Of a stretch of DNA of 64,000 nucleotides, positions 22,801-34,599 are shown piece by piece. The notes under the pieces are model-generated. The model worked only from the letters and a program-made list of their open reading frames with translations, ran no database searches and was not told the DNA's origin. Numbering within the stretch: the first letter of the stretch is position 1; every line of letters begins with the position of its first letter. Source of the DNA: Fragum whitleyi (taxonomy: Eukaryota > Mollusca > Bivalvia > Cardiida > Cardiidae); assembly GCA_948146395.1 (NCBI GenBank), contig OX411543.1, forward strand, positions 55,605,689 to 55,669,688. Reading direction: 5' to 3'. A program made the position numbers and the translations under genes.

Positions 22801-23384
22801 AATGATTTGAATTTCAGCCAATAAAAATAAAAATAAAAAAAAATAATAAGATGAGAAAGAGATTCGATCTTCGGACCTCTGCATTGCAAGTATCTGACTT
22901 TCGATCTATAGCTGTGTCTGGTCATTTATAAAAATTGGTTATATTTTGTTATTTGAATGTACTGTTCGCTTATTTTTAATCTATATAAGGAAGTGGGTTC
23001 CGAATATTAATAAAGGTCAACAGGAATATTAAATGAGCGACAGGTCAACAATGTTTCACAATACAAGGGTCGTATTCTAGCGGTATCTGATCGAAGGAGG
23101 AGTTTAAACTGAATGTCTTTCTACTTTTATACTTTGCAAAAACATTTGATTAAAATTACAAAATAATGTTTTTCTCAGCAATCTTAAACCTTTTTCAAAT
23201 CGATGGATAGTTAATTATTTTTGTGATCTCTAAGGTATGTACATTGAATACCACTCTTTTGGCCTTATTTCGCCGTTTTAAACGTCTTGAAAGTAACAAC
23301 TTAGCTCTGTTCTATTTTTCTTTGTGATAATATTTTATGATATATTATAGAGCGAACGTAAACATCATTTCAACGTATTCTGCT

Positions 23385-23740
23385 TTATAAACGAACTGGC
23401 AGGGCGTGGCTTAGCCGTGACGTAATTTGGCGAGTTTACTTTAATAAAATTTGGATTCTTTATTGTTAATGCATGCAAATAACTGTAATTAACCTTAAGG
23501 TTTCACGTGCTTAGAGAGAGTGAACCCATTTCATCGTTTGGTTACCAAAGCCTCGCAACTTCAGCTTGATTAAGCTGAAGTTACGAGGATTTGATTATCA
23601 ATTTACGATTTAAGGATTCGAGTTATTATTATGTCGACTCTGTAGAAATAAGTTGCCAAAAATAAAAGCTGATTTACCTTAACCTTGGATGCAATGACCC
23701 ATTACTTAGACCCAGCCCGGCCAGGGCATTAATTATGGAT
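23385..23740 (+). mobile_element. Hairpin element (family D) with CTGGCAGGGCG ends
   Basis: The ends are AACTGGCAGGGCGTGGCTTA and, inverted, GGCCAGGGCATTAAT. The centre is a perfect hairpin, ACTTCAGCTTGATTAAGCTGAAGT. An inverted copy with better preserved ends lies at 45186-45560. Confidence 0.75.
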
Positions 23741-24047
23741 TATAACGCACAGTTGTACTAGTTTTCGGCGTAACGTCTATGGACGAATTACCCCGTGCAA
23801 ATGAATAACCGTTTGGCTTCCCAAATTATTCACAAAGAATGCGTTTCGTTTGCAAACAGTTTGTCACTTTTTGTCATTCTGAACGCACGACTGCTACACG
23901 GACAAGAAAATGAAATGATTAACGACTACTAACGCTACATGTATATACAATTTATTATACAATTTGTTAAAGTTGTATACTTATATAAATTTTCCCGCCT
24001 TTTCCAGAACTTTCTGAAATTGATGTTCCTGGTCGATAATTCCAGTC

Positions 24048-24172
24048 TTTAAGGTAGTGGACGCGTTATACATGTTGTCCCTGCAATGAAATGATTAGGA
24101 AACATCTGTAAACAATGTTACAGTGTATGACCTCCGAAACGTTGCAAATATATAATGGATCCACTACCTTAA
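24048..24172. mobile_element. MITE (family F) with TTAAGGTAGTGGA ends
   Basis: TTTAAGGTAGTGGAC at the left is inverted at the right as GGATCCACTACCTTAA. A second copy lies at 62323-62480. Confidence 0.7.
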
Positions 24173-24304
24173 GAACTTTATATCTAGGACGGTGTGAAAG
24201 GAAGGCCGCGTTTCTTGATCTCCGATATGACTGTCTAACCCCGACATTTGAATGTCACTGTTAAAATACAGAAAAAAATAAATTGTATGAATCGACCACT
24301 TGGG

Positions 24305-24318
24305 TGGGGGGGGGGGGG
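24305..24318 (+). repeat. Poly-G run
   Basis: Fourteen consecutive G after GGGT, a likely sequencing or replication slippage site. Confidence 0.9.
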
Positions 24319-24565
24319 CACAAAAAGCGGTCGCTTGCCAGAATGGTCATTTTGAAGGCACATTAATCGCCGCATTGAAGTCTTACAGAACTCAGTGATT
24401 TTCGAACCCATTAAAATCGTCTCATTGAAACGATATTTATGGGCTCAAACAACGGTTCCAGCATCACAAGATTCGATAGTTAGCACGTTTTCGTTCGGGC
24501 ATGTCCATTTTGTCAGATATTCTGCACGCGGGGCTTGGACTTTCTTTGATGGTCACTTTGTTTAA

Positions 24566-24788
24566 CCCTTTCCTGTTTTACAAAATTTTGGACCTGTCCA
24601 AATTCAAAGGTTTTGCTGACGAAAATTTAAAGTGGATTTAATTTAAAAAAAATAACCATCCTTTGGGATAGAAAATAGTGTGGAAATAGAAGAAATTGCT
24701 TATCAGAAGCAATTTCTTCTTTTTTCACAATGTTTTCTCAATTATAAAATCACAGGCAAGTAAAAAGCAGGGATTAAACAGCAAAGGG
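24566..24788. mobile_element. piggyBac-like MITE, family 1
   Basis: TTAA (24562-24565), then CCCTTTCCTGTTTTAC and so on to CAGCAAAGGG, then TTAA (24789-24792). The internal hairpin AGAAGAAATTGCTT/AAGCAATTTCTTCT is shared with 421-641 and 28288-28507. Confidence 0.85.
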
Positions 24789-25451
24789 TTAAATTGATCG
24801 TTGAATAGAAGAGGTCACAAAAGAACGATCGACTGCAATAATATGGTGGTGGACATAAAGCAAAGCAAATCATTAGTTGGCAACATTAACTAGGTAACTT
24901 CAGTTTTTCTGAAACTATATCCTCGACGTTTACGAGGGTTGATAAAAAATACGTGGACTTTGGTGTTTCCCGATGGAAATAAATGAAATTTTGTACACGT
25001 CTCAAATCACCAAATAACAAAATATCAAATTTAAAAGGGTCTGCTATGACTCTGACGTAAAAAAATCCAACATTTGATGGTTAGGTGCTACCGGCGCAAC
25101 CCATTTTGTAAGGTTACTTCCTAGTGTTACTACCCGTAATTGTCCCCTCAATTTGGACCAAATACTTCCAAACTTCGCCTAATTACGTGTTGACGTGTTG
25201 AGTTAGGGTATTTAAAATTTAAGCATAATCCATTCGTGTTTTTTTTCGAATTTAAAGTCAGTAAACTAAGGGCACGCGTCAATTTTTGAACTTCGAAACG
25301 ACGGCACCGGCGCAGCCAGAGACAACCAGACAATAATAAAGTTCTACTGGACCTATGGAAAACCTAATCGAGAGGTTTAAATGATAGAATATGCTAAAAG
25401 GTCTTCAAATGTAAGCAGATACTTTCTTTTTAAATTGTTTTAAAGGTTTGT

Positions 25452-25703
25452 TTAAGAATGGAGAGCGTTTCTGAAGGATGACACTCGGAGAATGGAAAAC
25501 GTCTCCTCGGCGTTTAATCTGTAGCTGTCACAGAACAACATTAGTTCAGAATCGTTTAGACACATTACACATTCAAGTTCATCGTTTTGGATCAGATGGA
25601 TATGAAAATAGTACTTATCCGATGGATATGCGATGCAGAAATCGTGTTTATTGTTGAGATGGGTATTTTGAAAAGTGCTGACTTTCGAGACGGAACTTAT
25701 CAA
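25452..25703 (-). CDS. Unassigned 83-codon ORF
   Basis: An open frame on the minus strand, including FHIHLIQNDELECVMCL and LFCDSYRLNAEETF, is more protein-like than most short frames here. It is not within a recognised repeat. No domain, splice partner or promoter was identified, and an overlapping plus frame (25587-25778) is also open. It may be chance. Confidence 0.15.
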   Translation of the reverse strand: MISSVSKVSTFQNTHLNNKHDFCIAYPSDKYYFHIHLIQNDELECVMCLNDSELMLFCDSYRLNAEETFSILRVSSFRNALHS

Positions 25704-26342
25704 TACCGCAGCGTCATATTGACGTCGTTACCGTGCGCCGGTACCAAATTACTACATGCTTTAGAATTGTTGCTATAGGTGACCAACTATTTGGATTTCA
25801 TCCAAATTTACACGACAAAAAGAAGAATGCCTCAATTTAATAACAATGTAGTTTTCTCTTCAAAGTCTGTGAGATCAAAATTTCTGCAACGCTAGTCTAC
25901 GTTATTTTTGATTCACCCTCGTATATCGCTCGTCGTCGAATATGTAGGAAAGTAGCGAAGGTCACTCAGGTCAGCGGTGAAAGCCAGTCTGATGTTTATA
26001 GATTTGATTGGTCAACCGATTTTTCGATTGACGGAAGGGGTCTATAAAATGTCCATTATAATGCATTATTTCATAAAATGTACGTTTTCGGGTCGTTAAA
26101 GGCATTCGTTAACGGGGGAAAAAACCCAAACGATAACGGGAGGAAACGTGGATTAATCAGTAAATTCACGTACAGTTACCGCCCGTTTTTTTGTTTTTTT
26201 TTTTTTTTTTACTTAAATATCCGCGATTTGGGCTTTATACAATATTTAATCAATTACTAGCTTAATATCGTTTTTATGAAATTATTTCGCAATTTCTGTA
26301 CGAATTGATACTCTCATCTATCCTTTAATGCAATAATAGCGT

Positions 26343-26433
26343 CAATTCACAATTTTTTGGGCGTTAACCTACAAATGCGAAAACCATTTAACTGGTCTCT
26401 GCAATTGTTAACGCCCTAAAAAAACGTGAATTA
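26343..26433. repeat. Hairpin with GGGCGTTAAC arms
   Basis: AATTCACAATTTTTTGGGCG and GTTAAC on the left face GTTAACGCCCTAAAAAAACG and TGAATT on the right. Confidence 0.65.
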
Positions 26434-26439
26434 ACCATA

Positions 26440-26515
26440 TAATGAAGCCTATATTGACCTGATATCACCTGTCTGATATCATAGCATGATATCAGCTAGT
26501 CTATTTTTAAAAACA
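26440..26515. repeat. Hairpin on GATATCATAGCATGATATC
   Basis: TGATATCACCTGTCTGATAT, then the complementary ATGATATCAGCTAGTC. It shares the prefix ATGAAGCCT.TATTGACCTG with 33897-33960. Confidence 0.65.
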
Positions 26516-26589
26516 ATTTGCATACCCTTTCACACGAAATTCTTCGATTTTTATCATAATCAAACGCTCAAATGAATGCATGATGAATA

Positions 26590-26700
26590 GAATTACGTGT
26601 AAAGGTGATTAAATATCAATGTTATCTGGTCTCGACAGTGAGAAATAATCATGACCCGGCAAAGCCTCGTCATGATAAATTCTCCCAACCTCGACCAGAT
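26590..26700. mobile_element. Palindromic element with a GGCAAAGCCTCG centre
   Basis: TTAAATATCAATGTTATCTG, GGTCTCGACAGTGAG and the loop CCCGGCAAAGCCTCGTC, then TCTCCCAACCTCGACCAGAT. The right outer arm is lost here but kept at 34900-34975. Confidence 0.7.
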
Positions 26701-26734
26701 TTCGTGGCATGGCTTATTGGGAATAAAGCATCAT

Positions 26735-26960
26735 ACATGATTTGATTGGTCAACCGATATTTTGATTGGCAGCAGTAACATGTAAACTTTCCTGTATCTG
26801 GTCCAAGGGGCGTGGTTTCTTCGATATCAATTATCATTTGTGATCCGATTATAGTATCACGAAGATTTGATTGGTCAACCAATTTCTGGATTGACGGCAG
26901 CGATCTGTTAATTTTCCTGCATCTAGTTCTGGGGCGCGCCTTCTTCGGAATAAAGAATTT
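26735..26960 (+). repeat. Two tandem units of about 131 bp
   Basis: GATTTGATTGGTCAACCGAT starts at about 26738 and again at about 26869 with CAACCAAT, each followed by ATTG.CGGCAG, TTTCCTG.ATCT and GGGGCG. A third, diverged copy is at 25998-26050. Confidence 0.75.
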
Positions 26961-27130
26961 AAGTACATGGACACGGAGTGATTAGTCAAAATGGGATCGG
27001 AACGATTGACGTCATATAGAATGCACCTTCCTTCCTGGAGAGTATGGAGTGCATCTGTACTTTGGTTTGTTCACGAATGGACTGAAAATATACATACATG
27101 TAATAAAATTGGATTGTTTGAATTGAGAAT

Positions 27131-27297
27131 TACGCCGCTTCCAACATTTTTTTTCAGTTATATCGCGGTGGCTGGAGCACCTAACAATAGATTCCTGGTT
27201 TTTCGCTCGCCAGTACAACAATCACACCCCTTCTTAGCCTCCAGCTGCCATCTCTCATAGGTCTACGATTATCAACAAATAGTCGGAAAGAATGAAA
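27131..27297 (-). mobile_element. SINE family 1, body only
   Basis: On the minus strand it carries TCGGAAAGA-less-3' body words shared with the full copy at 62575-62853: the complements of TCGCGGTGGCTGGAGCACC, CCTCCAGCTGCCATCTC and GTCTACGATTATCAAC. The tRNA-like head is missing. Confidence 0.7.
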
Positions 27298-27616
27298 TTC
27301 GAACCTTAGCGTACATGTAAATGTAATATTACCCATATGCAGCCGCACAGTCTGTCTGATCAGAGAATTAACTATGCGCTCAATAGTAATCAATAGATTT
27401 CTTCAGACCTGTAGCTTCTGTTCACAATCCTAGGATAATTTTCATGCACTTTGTGATTGTTCAGGCTGCACAATGTCTGTCCATCACGCACACATGAATT
27501 TGAGCCTGTGTGACATTTCCAACAATTTGCCACCTGTACGAGGTACGAACGTTGGGGGTAGTGTTGACAACGAGACATTGCAATAACGATATATGCTGTC
27601 TGCATGAGGATGGATG

Positions 27617-27991
27617 AAGACCTTATCTGTCTATATAATGCATAGAGAAGATTCTGGTCAGACTGTGCGAATAATTAAGACCTTATCTGTCTATATAATG
27701 CATAGAGAAGATTCTGGTCAGACTGTGCGAATATTTAAGACCTTATCTGTCTATATAATGCATAGAGAAGATTCTGGTCAGACTGTACGAATAATTAAGA
27801 CCTTATCTGTCTATATAATGCACAGAGAAGATTCTGGTCAGACTGTGCGAATAATTAAGACCTTATCTGTCTATATAATGCATAGAGAAGATTCTGGTCA
27901 GACTGTGCGAATAATTAAGACCTTATCTGTCTATATAATGCACAGAGAAGATTCTGGCCAGACTGTGCGAATTATTAAGACCTTATCTGTC
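27617..27991 (+). repeat. 60-bp minisatellite, six full units plus 15 bp
   Basis: Units start at 27617, 27677, 27737, 27797, 27857, 27917 and 27977 (partial). Each reads AAGACCTTATCTGTCTATAT then AATGCA(T/C)AGAGAAGATTCTG and so on, with one to three differences. Because 60 is a multiple of three, one frame stays open and repeats a 20-residue block starting KTLSVYIMHRE. That open frame is expected from the period and is weak evidence for a protein. Confidence 0.95.
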
Positions 27992-28079
27992 ACACGGAGC
28001 TCATTTTTCTAAGATGCTCAGGATTATATTGGAATTATGTATACTGTGTGTATTAAATGCAAAGGAGTATATAGAGTAA

Positions 28080-28720
28080 GTAAAACCGTAAATTGACTTT
28101 TACCTTTTGATCAAAACCATTCTAAATCTCACCCTTAGCGCCCAATTCATTCCAAACATTCATTCACCCCCCCCCTGAAAAAAGAAAAAAGAAAAACGCT
28201 CCAAAACCGTTCATAAACACTTTCAAATAACATTTTATTCAAAACAATCAAATAATAACGCTATTTTATTGACAAGTAATGTTTTAACCCTTTCCTGTTT
28301 TACAAAATTTGGACCCATCCAAATTCAAAGGTTTTGCAGACGAAAATTTTAAGTGGGTATAATTTGAAAAATAACCATTCAGTAGGGTAGAAAATATTGT
28401 GGAAAAAGAAGAAATTGCTTGTCAGAAGCAATTTCTTCTTTTTTCACAATGTTTTTTCAATCATAAAATCACAGACACGTAAAAAGCAGGGATTAAACAG
28501 CAAAGGGTTAAAGCGTCTGATTGGTCCGTAAAGAGAAACACACATAAAAAAGTACCTGGACTTTTTTTGAAGGAGTGTAATAAACCATCAAGTTTGACGA
28601 AATAACCGAAATAATATAACCTTTATTGGATTTTATTCCAAACTTGCTTCCCCCACTCATTCTATATCATTCCAAAAATCATCCCAAAACAATTCACATT
28701 GTCACTGTCATGACTGTTGT
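28080..28720. mobile_element. Family A MITE, inverted and split by a piggyBac-like MITE
   Basis: Complementary family A arm words (CATTCCAAACATTCATTC, CAAAACCGTTC, CTGATTGGTCCGTAAAGA, CCCACTCATTC) lie on both sides of the 28288-28507 element, showing nesting. Terminal repeats are degraded. Confidence 0.6.
28288..28507. mobile_element. piggyBac-like MITE, family 1, 220 bp
   Basis: TTAA (28284-28287), CCCTTTCCTGTTTTACAAAA through CAGCAAAGGG, then TTAA (28508-28511). This is the cleanest copy of the family in the window. Confidence 0.88.
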
Positions 28721-28845
28721 AATGTATAAAGGTTCTCACCTTGGATATGGCGAAGAGCTCAGCGAGGCGGCAACACTCGCTGCGATTGACCTGTCTTCAG
28801 AGCGAACCTCGATGTCGGAGTCGGAGTCATAATCTTCTAGACTCT

Positions 28846-29196
<351 letters not shown>

Positions 29197-29592
29197 GTAA
29201 TACACGCAAAGACAATAGAGCCTGTGCGTGACATTTACAACAATTTCAAATGAGCGCCAAGCAAAGACTCTGGCCAGCCTGTGCATCTGTACAGTCTGAC
29301 AGATTCTTTTCTTTGCTTTTTTTACATAGATAAGGTCTTAAAGTGTCCTTTGACAGTCAGGCAATGGTCCAATCATAGTATGTAGCTGTTTAGAATAGTA
29401 TAACAATGGTCCTTCGCCCAAAGATCAAATCGTTGGAAACGTCATGCACAGGCTCAAATATGACTTTTGATCGCTCACTCCAACTTGTTCATCTTTACTT
29501 TAAATCTACAGACTCGGATTATTATTTCCTATCTGAGCTTCACGTTCTATTTATCGGCTCCGGCAAATAGGGTTTTCATCCCAAAAAAGAAA

Positions 29593-29792
29593 NNNNNNNN
29601 NNNNNNNNNNNNNNNNNNNNNNNNNNNNNNNNNNNNNNNNNNNNNNNNNNNNNNNNNNNNNNNNNNNNNNNNNNNNNNNNNNNNNNNNNNNNNNNNNNNN
29701 NNNNNNNNNNNNNNNNNNNNNNNNNNNNNNNNNNNNNNNNNNNNNNNNNNNNNNNNNNNNNNNNNNNNNNNNNNNNNNNNNNNNNNNNNNNN
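29593..29792. other. Assembly gap (200 N)
   Basis: Exactly 200 N, a standard scaffold gap of unknown true size. It lies downstream of the visible part of the minus-strand C2 gene and may hide further exons. Confidence 1.
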
Positions 29793-30243
29793 AAAACAAA
29801 AATGTGTCTTAAATGTTTTGATGAAACTGGCCCCTTTTATTTCTCGATAAATCAATGTTTAGATATTTTTGTCGACTAGGTACTTATATTTTTGTTATAC
29901 AGTTTGAGCTTTGATATGCGTGAAATATAGAACAAGCCCCTTTATCTACTTGATCTACTTTTAAAGCTTTCAAATCATTTATTCCCCAAAATTAATTCAA
30001 ATCGTGAGGAACCGCAAATATTTCACGCCTAATTATTTTTATTTTCTGGTTCTTCGGTCAATTCAAAGTAGTCAAAAAAACACAAATCGATCAATTTTTG
30101 TGGCAGCCTTAAATATTTTCTAATGAGTGGGAAGTGATTCAATAGAAATTATATCAGTAATAACGAAGTTTTACATCTTAGAAAAACTATTACTTCATTC
30201 AGCATAGAACATTAAAATTGTAATGACTTTTATATACAGATAC

Positions 30244-30360
30244 CTGACGAAAAAGCACATCGGATGAAGTAAAAAACGTATTGATGGAAGGTAACTTCAT
30301 TTTTGTTCTAGTATAGAGAAAAAAATGGTCCATTTTCCCAGAAACCAATTGAATTTGAAT
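30244..30360 (-). CDS. Start of a probable second C2 domain of the same gene
   Basis: The minus frame reads IQLVSGKMDHFFLYTR, then a SDVLFRQ segment, closely paralleling GKLDSMFLYS and SDVMFNEDF of the first domain. It ends at CAG|GTATCT (30244/30243). The left limit is uncertain because no AG acceptor exists upstream in the intron. The first AG is at 30309-30308, which would start an exon at 30307 and, from phase 0, read a different frame. The frame with C2 similarity is continuous with exon 1 through the repeat. Confidence 0.5.
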
Positions 30361-30370
30361 AAAAAAGATA

Positions 30371-30682
<312 letters not shown>

Positions 30683-30696
30683 AAGACATGGCATAC

Positions 30697-31830
30697 CTTG
30701 AACTCCGCTTTCTTCTGCCTTAAATGTCCCTTTATATTTGTGTCCATAGACACATCGTACTTGTATACTGGTATAACCATCTCCCCTAGTAATTTCTTTG
30801 ATGAAAGTAGTCGTTCTTTGTTGTAAAGTCTAACCTTCAAAACAAGTTGATCAACTTTCTCTTCGTCAATATCATCAAAATAAAAGTCTTCATTGAACAT
30901 TACATCTGACGCAGCATCAACCTTCCTTAATTGAAACTTCTGTCCTTTATCTGTCGAATAAAGGAACATACTGTCCAGTTTTCCCAAAACATGACCCTTT
31001 CTAGCCCTCAGATGAGAAGCCCTTCGAACTATGACCCTAAGAACTTTGCTGTTACCAAAATACTGCGCGCATAATTTCATGTGGCCAGTTATTTCTCCAC
31101 GAGACGGTAATTTTTTTGGTAGAGTTTTAAGCCTAGCGGATTCGGGTTGCTCTTCCATGATCTGTAAACAACCGAAAACGGTATGCAACCCAAAACTACG
31201 CTTCTCGACGATTTCACCAAAACTCTGTCTTTCTCCCTCAATACAAAAAGATGATTTCTTTGAACAAATGCTGTTCTTGTGGTCATTAATGGCTCTCTTA
31301 AACTTAACGCTAGCGATTGAAATTATGCTAGTTTTCCTGATGTCCTGGTCAAATACCTTGCTTGTTTGTACTCCTGTCTGTGACGATACATCAGAGGTGG
31401 TCTTGACCGTGCCGTTTTTGTTGATTATACTCCTACTTCTTTCTGTCTTGACGGAAGAATGGAGATCAGCACCATCAACACCTTTCTTAAATTCAATTTG
31501 ACCAATCTGACTAAACTTTCGTGAAGATGTCAGACTTAACCTCTTTGGTAAATTTTCAGTTGATTCTTCGAACTCTCTGTCTCTCGATCCGCCTGTTTCT
31601 AGAAAGCTATGAGTCGAGAAACATGTATCTTGAGCGTCATTCTCGTTGCCCATTGGTCTGCGATTTAACCACGGCGAAACGTAGTTGTAAATAGCACAAC
31701 ACTGGCATTGTTTGTTAGTCTCTTGAATAGACGTGGATGTTGAACCAGGCGGCGTGTTAAACCAGTTTCTAAGCTTTGTTATTGAATGGATTGTTGCTAC
31801 CACAGCTCTCGAATACAGATCGCTGTCCAT
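30697..31830 (-). CDS. C2-domain protein, first coding exon (378 codons)
   Basis: The exon starts with ATG in a good context (AAACATGG), about 39 bp after a TATA box, and ends at a clean donor (TTCAAG|GTATGC, phase 0). The N-terminal 240 residues are Ser/Thr/Lys-rich and probably disordered, with a CQCCAIYNY cysteine cluster near residue 42. Residues about 247-365 form a C2 domain: KVLRVIVRRASHL, then GKLDSMFLYS, SDVMFNEDFYF, LVLKVRLYNKERLLSS and LLGEMVIPVY. The usual aspartates of loops 1 and 3 (DPY, DxDxxxxD) are missing, so calcium-independent membrane or protein binding is likely. It resembles synaptotagmin-type C2 domains, but the family member cannot be named. Further exons lie downstream. 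Confidence 0.85.
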
Positions 31831-31868
31831 GTTTCCACGACCTTTTGACAGACCGAGTCTAATACAGA

Positions 31869-31876
31869 GTATTTAT
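31869..31876 (-). promoter_or_regulatory. TATA box of the C2 gene
   Basis: TATAAATA on the minus strand lies about 39 bp before the ATG at 31830, allowing a short leader if transcription starts 25-30 bp downstream. Confidence 0.6.
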
Positions 31877-31989
31877 AGGTCAAACCAATTGTCAGTTTTT
31901 AAATCGACAGATATACGTCTACTTTCTCTAAAACGTGATTGGTCGATCGATTTTACAGCAATCCCAAATACCCCCACACACATTAGAGC

Positions 31990-32286
31990 ATAAGAAAAAC
32001 TGGTTCTCCTTCAATGAGATATACGACCTTTCTGTTGGTGAGTTTTCGTGGACCAATAAGACAGTTGTAAATCAACACTAGTCAATAAACTCGTAAAATA
32101 TTTGATCGATTTGAATTAAATAGATCTATTGAACGTTTTTTGGCTTTTTTTGAAATGATTTCTAATAATTTCATTTTGGTGGATTTGAGTGTGTGTTTGG
32201 AATGAATGAATGAATAGAGCGCTTAGTGAATCATTTAGAATGATTTCGATCGTAAAAAGTGTCAATTTCACGATGGTTTTTACTGT
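31990..32286. mobile_element. Family A MITE, right part, upstream of the C2 gene
   Basis: TTCGTGGACCAATAAGACAG, TTTGATCGATTTGAATT, GGAATGAATGAATG and the end GTCAATTTCACGATGG, CTGTA are right-arm words. The left end is missing. It ends about 115 bp before the TATA box on the gene's upstream side. Confidence 0.7.
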
Positions 32287-32299
32287 AAACATTGAATTA

Positions 32300-32995
32300 A
32301 TAACGATAACGATAATATAAAACAATAACAACAACAAACACACAAGCAGCAACAACAGCAGCAATAACAGTAATGCAGTTCCTTTTTTTTGAAAATACGG
32401 AACGATTTTAGTCCGCCTGACAACAAACCCTGTAACCCAAAGACTAGTAACAATTCTTTGGAAAGAAAATACTCTTTCCAATTAACACCATGCCGATTTC
32501 GACCAAACTTGACCGAATATAACTTAAATTACTCTTTTCAAAAATGTTATTTGCAAAGGGTTTTTTTTCAGAATTGGGTTTACATGTATCTTAATGACTT
32601 TGGAATAATTATTTGAAAATGTCTATCATATTAATGTTTCGTTTGTAAAAAAAAGTGTACAATTCTAGGTAAAATACGTGTAACACAGAAATTTAAGAAG
32701 TGGTAATTGGGATACTCAAGCACGGCTGCAAGACTCGTATAGTTCTATTTTAACGTCGGAAATAGATCAACAATTATAAATACGCGCAATATTAGTGTAG
32801 ATCTAAGACATAACTGATTACCAATTTTTACTTATCAATTGTATACTTTTAAATCCCGAACCTTTAACAGTATTTCGAAAACATTGCATTGAATCAACAT
32901 TACAGAAAAAATATCATTGAAATTGATTTAAGTGTATAAGTGTATTTTCAAAACTGAGCTCTGACTTAGGCGCTGAGTCCATTATCATAGGTAAA
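32300..32995. other. Unassigned AT-rich stretch with a CAA/CAG-like low-complexity patch
   Basis: An interrupted AAC/AGC-rich patch lies at 32318-32372. No gene is supported. Confidence 0.4.
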
Positions 32996-32999
32996 TCGG

Positions 33000-33230
33000 T
33001 TTTAATAAAAAAGTGAATGATAGGAATTAACCTAATCCCTTCACTGATTTTTCGAAAGTACATGTTTGAGTGAACCTTACGTTTTTAGACAAGCAAAAGC
33101 GTTAGTTTAAAAGGTGAATTTTAAACTTTCTTGATGCCTTATTTTAACATGTTTTATCTCTTTCGAAAAAATTGCACGAGAATCTAACAGCAAAAAGTTG
33201 ATTTCACGGCTCACCGCGCAAAATTTACCC
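33000..33230 (-). repeat. Dispersed repeat (family G), copy 3
   Basis: This is a minus copy of 16480-16680: the complements of AAAACATGTTAAAATAAGGC-type words and the CGGCTCACCGCGC end are present. Confidence 0.6.
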
Positions 33231-33458
33231 ATATAAGCTAAGATCGATGACATCTAAACTGACGTCAATAAAAAAAGGACAGTTATTTACAAACGACAAG
33301 ATTCATACTTAAAAAATGTATCTTTATTGAAGGCAAAATAATTAAAGTCCAGATCACACAAGAAACGCCTTTGGGTTGGTATTTGAAAGGAAGTCTACCA
33401 GCTTCAAAGATATGAACAATAATGAGTTTATCCACAATGAAAAGTGACCGAGGTGTCA

Positions 33459-33713
33459 GGGGCGTGTTTTACTAGGCATCTTACGGTCATTTTCCAGTCA
33501 AAAAATAAAGTTGCTTCTACAGTACCTTCTACAGAAAGTACTGTTATTAAATATGGAATTCTGCCATGCATCATCCCATTCGAATCGTCTTTTAATGACG
33601 ATTCTAATGAGACGTTGCAAGGCAATCGAACGATGAATGAAAATACCAGGTACAAATTGTGAATTTGACTTACGATCAATTTTTTCGTAAGAAGTTTTGT
33701 AAAACGGCCTACA
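33459..33713. mobile_element. Hairpin MITE (family E), copy 2
   Basis: GGGGCGTGTTTTACTAGGCA faces TTGTAAAACGGCC. The internal GAATCGTCTTTTAATGACGATTC hairpin and TTTGACTTACGATC are as at 3390-3631. The three overlapping frames here are hairpin sequence. Confidence 0.7.
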
Positions 33714-33896
33714 GGTCCATTGCTGATTGAACAATGAGAATTACATATACAGGTATTGGAGAGTACCGCTCCACTACTCTAGACGGTTGTTGATGAGCAA
33801 CATGAGGCATATAAAGACGCTTACGGTAGCGCCATACAAAGACGTACCGAAAGGGTTCGCTTTGATTACCTAATAGAAAAAAAGCTGACGAGGATG

Positions 33897-33960
33897 CAAT
33901 GAAGCCTGTATTGACCTGATGTCAACTGTCGGATAACATATTATGTTATCAGACAGTCTG
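33897..33960. repeat. Hairpin on GATAACATATTATGTTATC
   Basis: CTGTCGGATAACATA faces TATGTTATCAGACAG, preceded by ATGAAGCCTGTATTGACCTG as at 26440. Confidence 0.65.
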
Positions 33961-33961
33961 T

Positions 33962-34360
33962 GTCTTGTCAATTCGACCCTTCTTGTCGTTTCGACCCTTC
34001 TTGTCGTTTCGACCCTTTGAAAAATTACCAAATTCATACACTTATTGATCATCTGCCTGTTCTGTAACTGGTTTAATTTTTTCAAACTAAGATTCTGATA
34101 GCGAAATATTCGAAAATACCGATGTTTTTCTAACTTTTTTAAAAATATATAACAGAAGTTAAATTTAGCACATTAACAAAATAAAAACAGTTGATTACTT
34201 TCGTTTTGACTCCGAAACTAGACAGGAAGAAATAGAAAATGTCACCTGCGCATGTTCAGGGCCTTAACATTCACGCCCCTATCTAACCTTAGCTGCTTTG
34301 TAAAATTAACTCTGGACCCATGATTCATCGTTCCAACCAGAAGGGTCGAATTGACAAGAC
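33962..34360. mobile_element. 399-bp element with 22-bp perfect inverted ends
   Basis: GTCTTGTCAATTCGACCCTT plus CT at the left is exactly inverted at 34339-34360. CTTCTTGTCGTTTCGACC repeats just inside the left end. There is no ORF and no clear target duplication. Confidence 0.75.
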
Positions 34361-34599
34361 AATCAATCGATTGGTTTAGAACAGCTTCCTAGGTTATTCA
34401 GGTGCAGAAAGCTTCGCTTTCTGTTTATCCTAGACGATCTCTAAGTTTGTATTTGACTATTCATTTGACATTTCGAATTTTCATTACTTAAAAGTTTGAT
34501 AATGTACATTATGATTGCGCATGCGAAATGTTTTATTTCTTAAGGGGTCAAAAACACAGGTCACAAGGCTAATTATTTAATCAAGCACTGAAAATAATT

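Noticed and set aside
27617..27991. CRISPR-like array
   Set aside because: Units are contiguous with no unique spacers, and the DNA is animal; it is a minisatellite.
29467..29855. ORFs with long X stretches
   Set aside because: They run through the 200-N gap and have no support.
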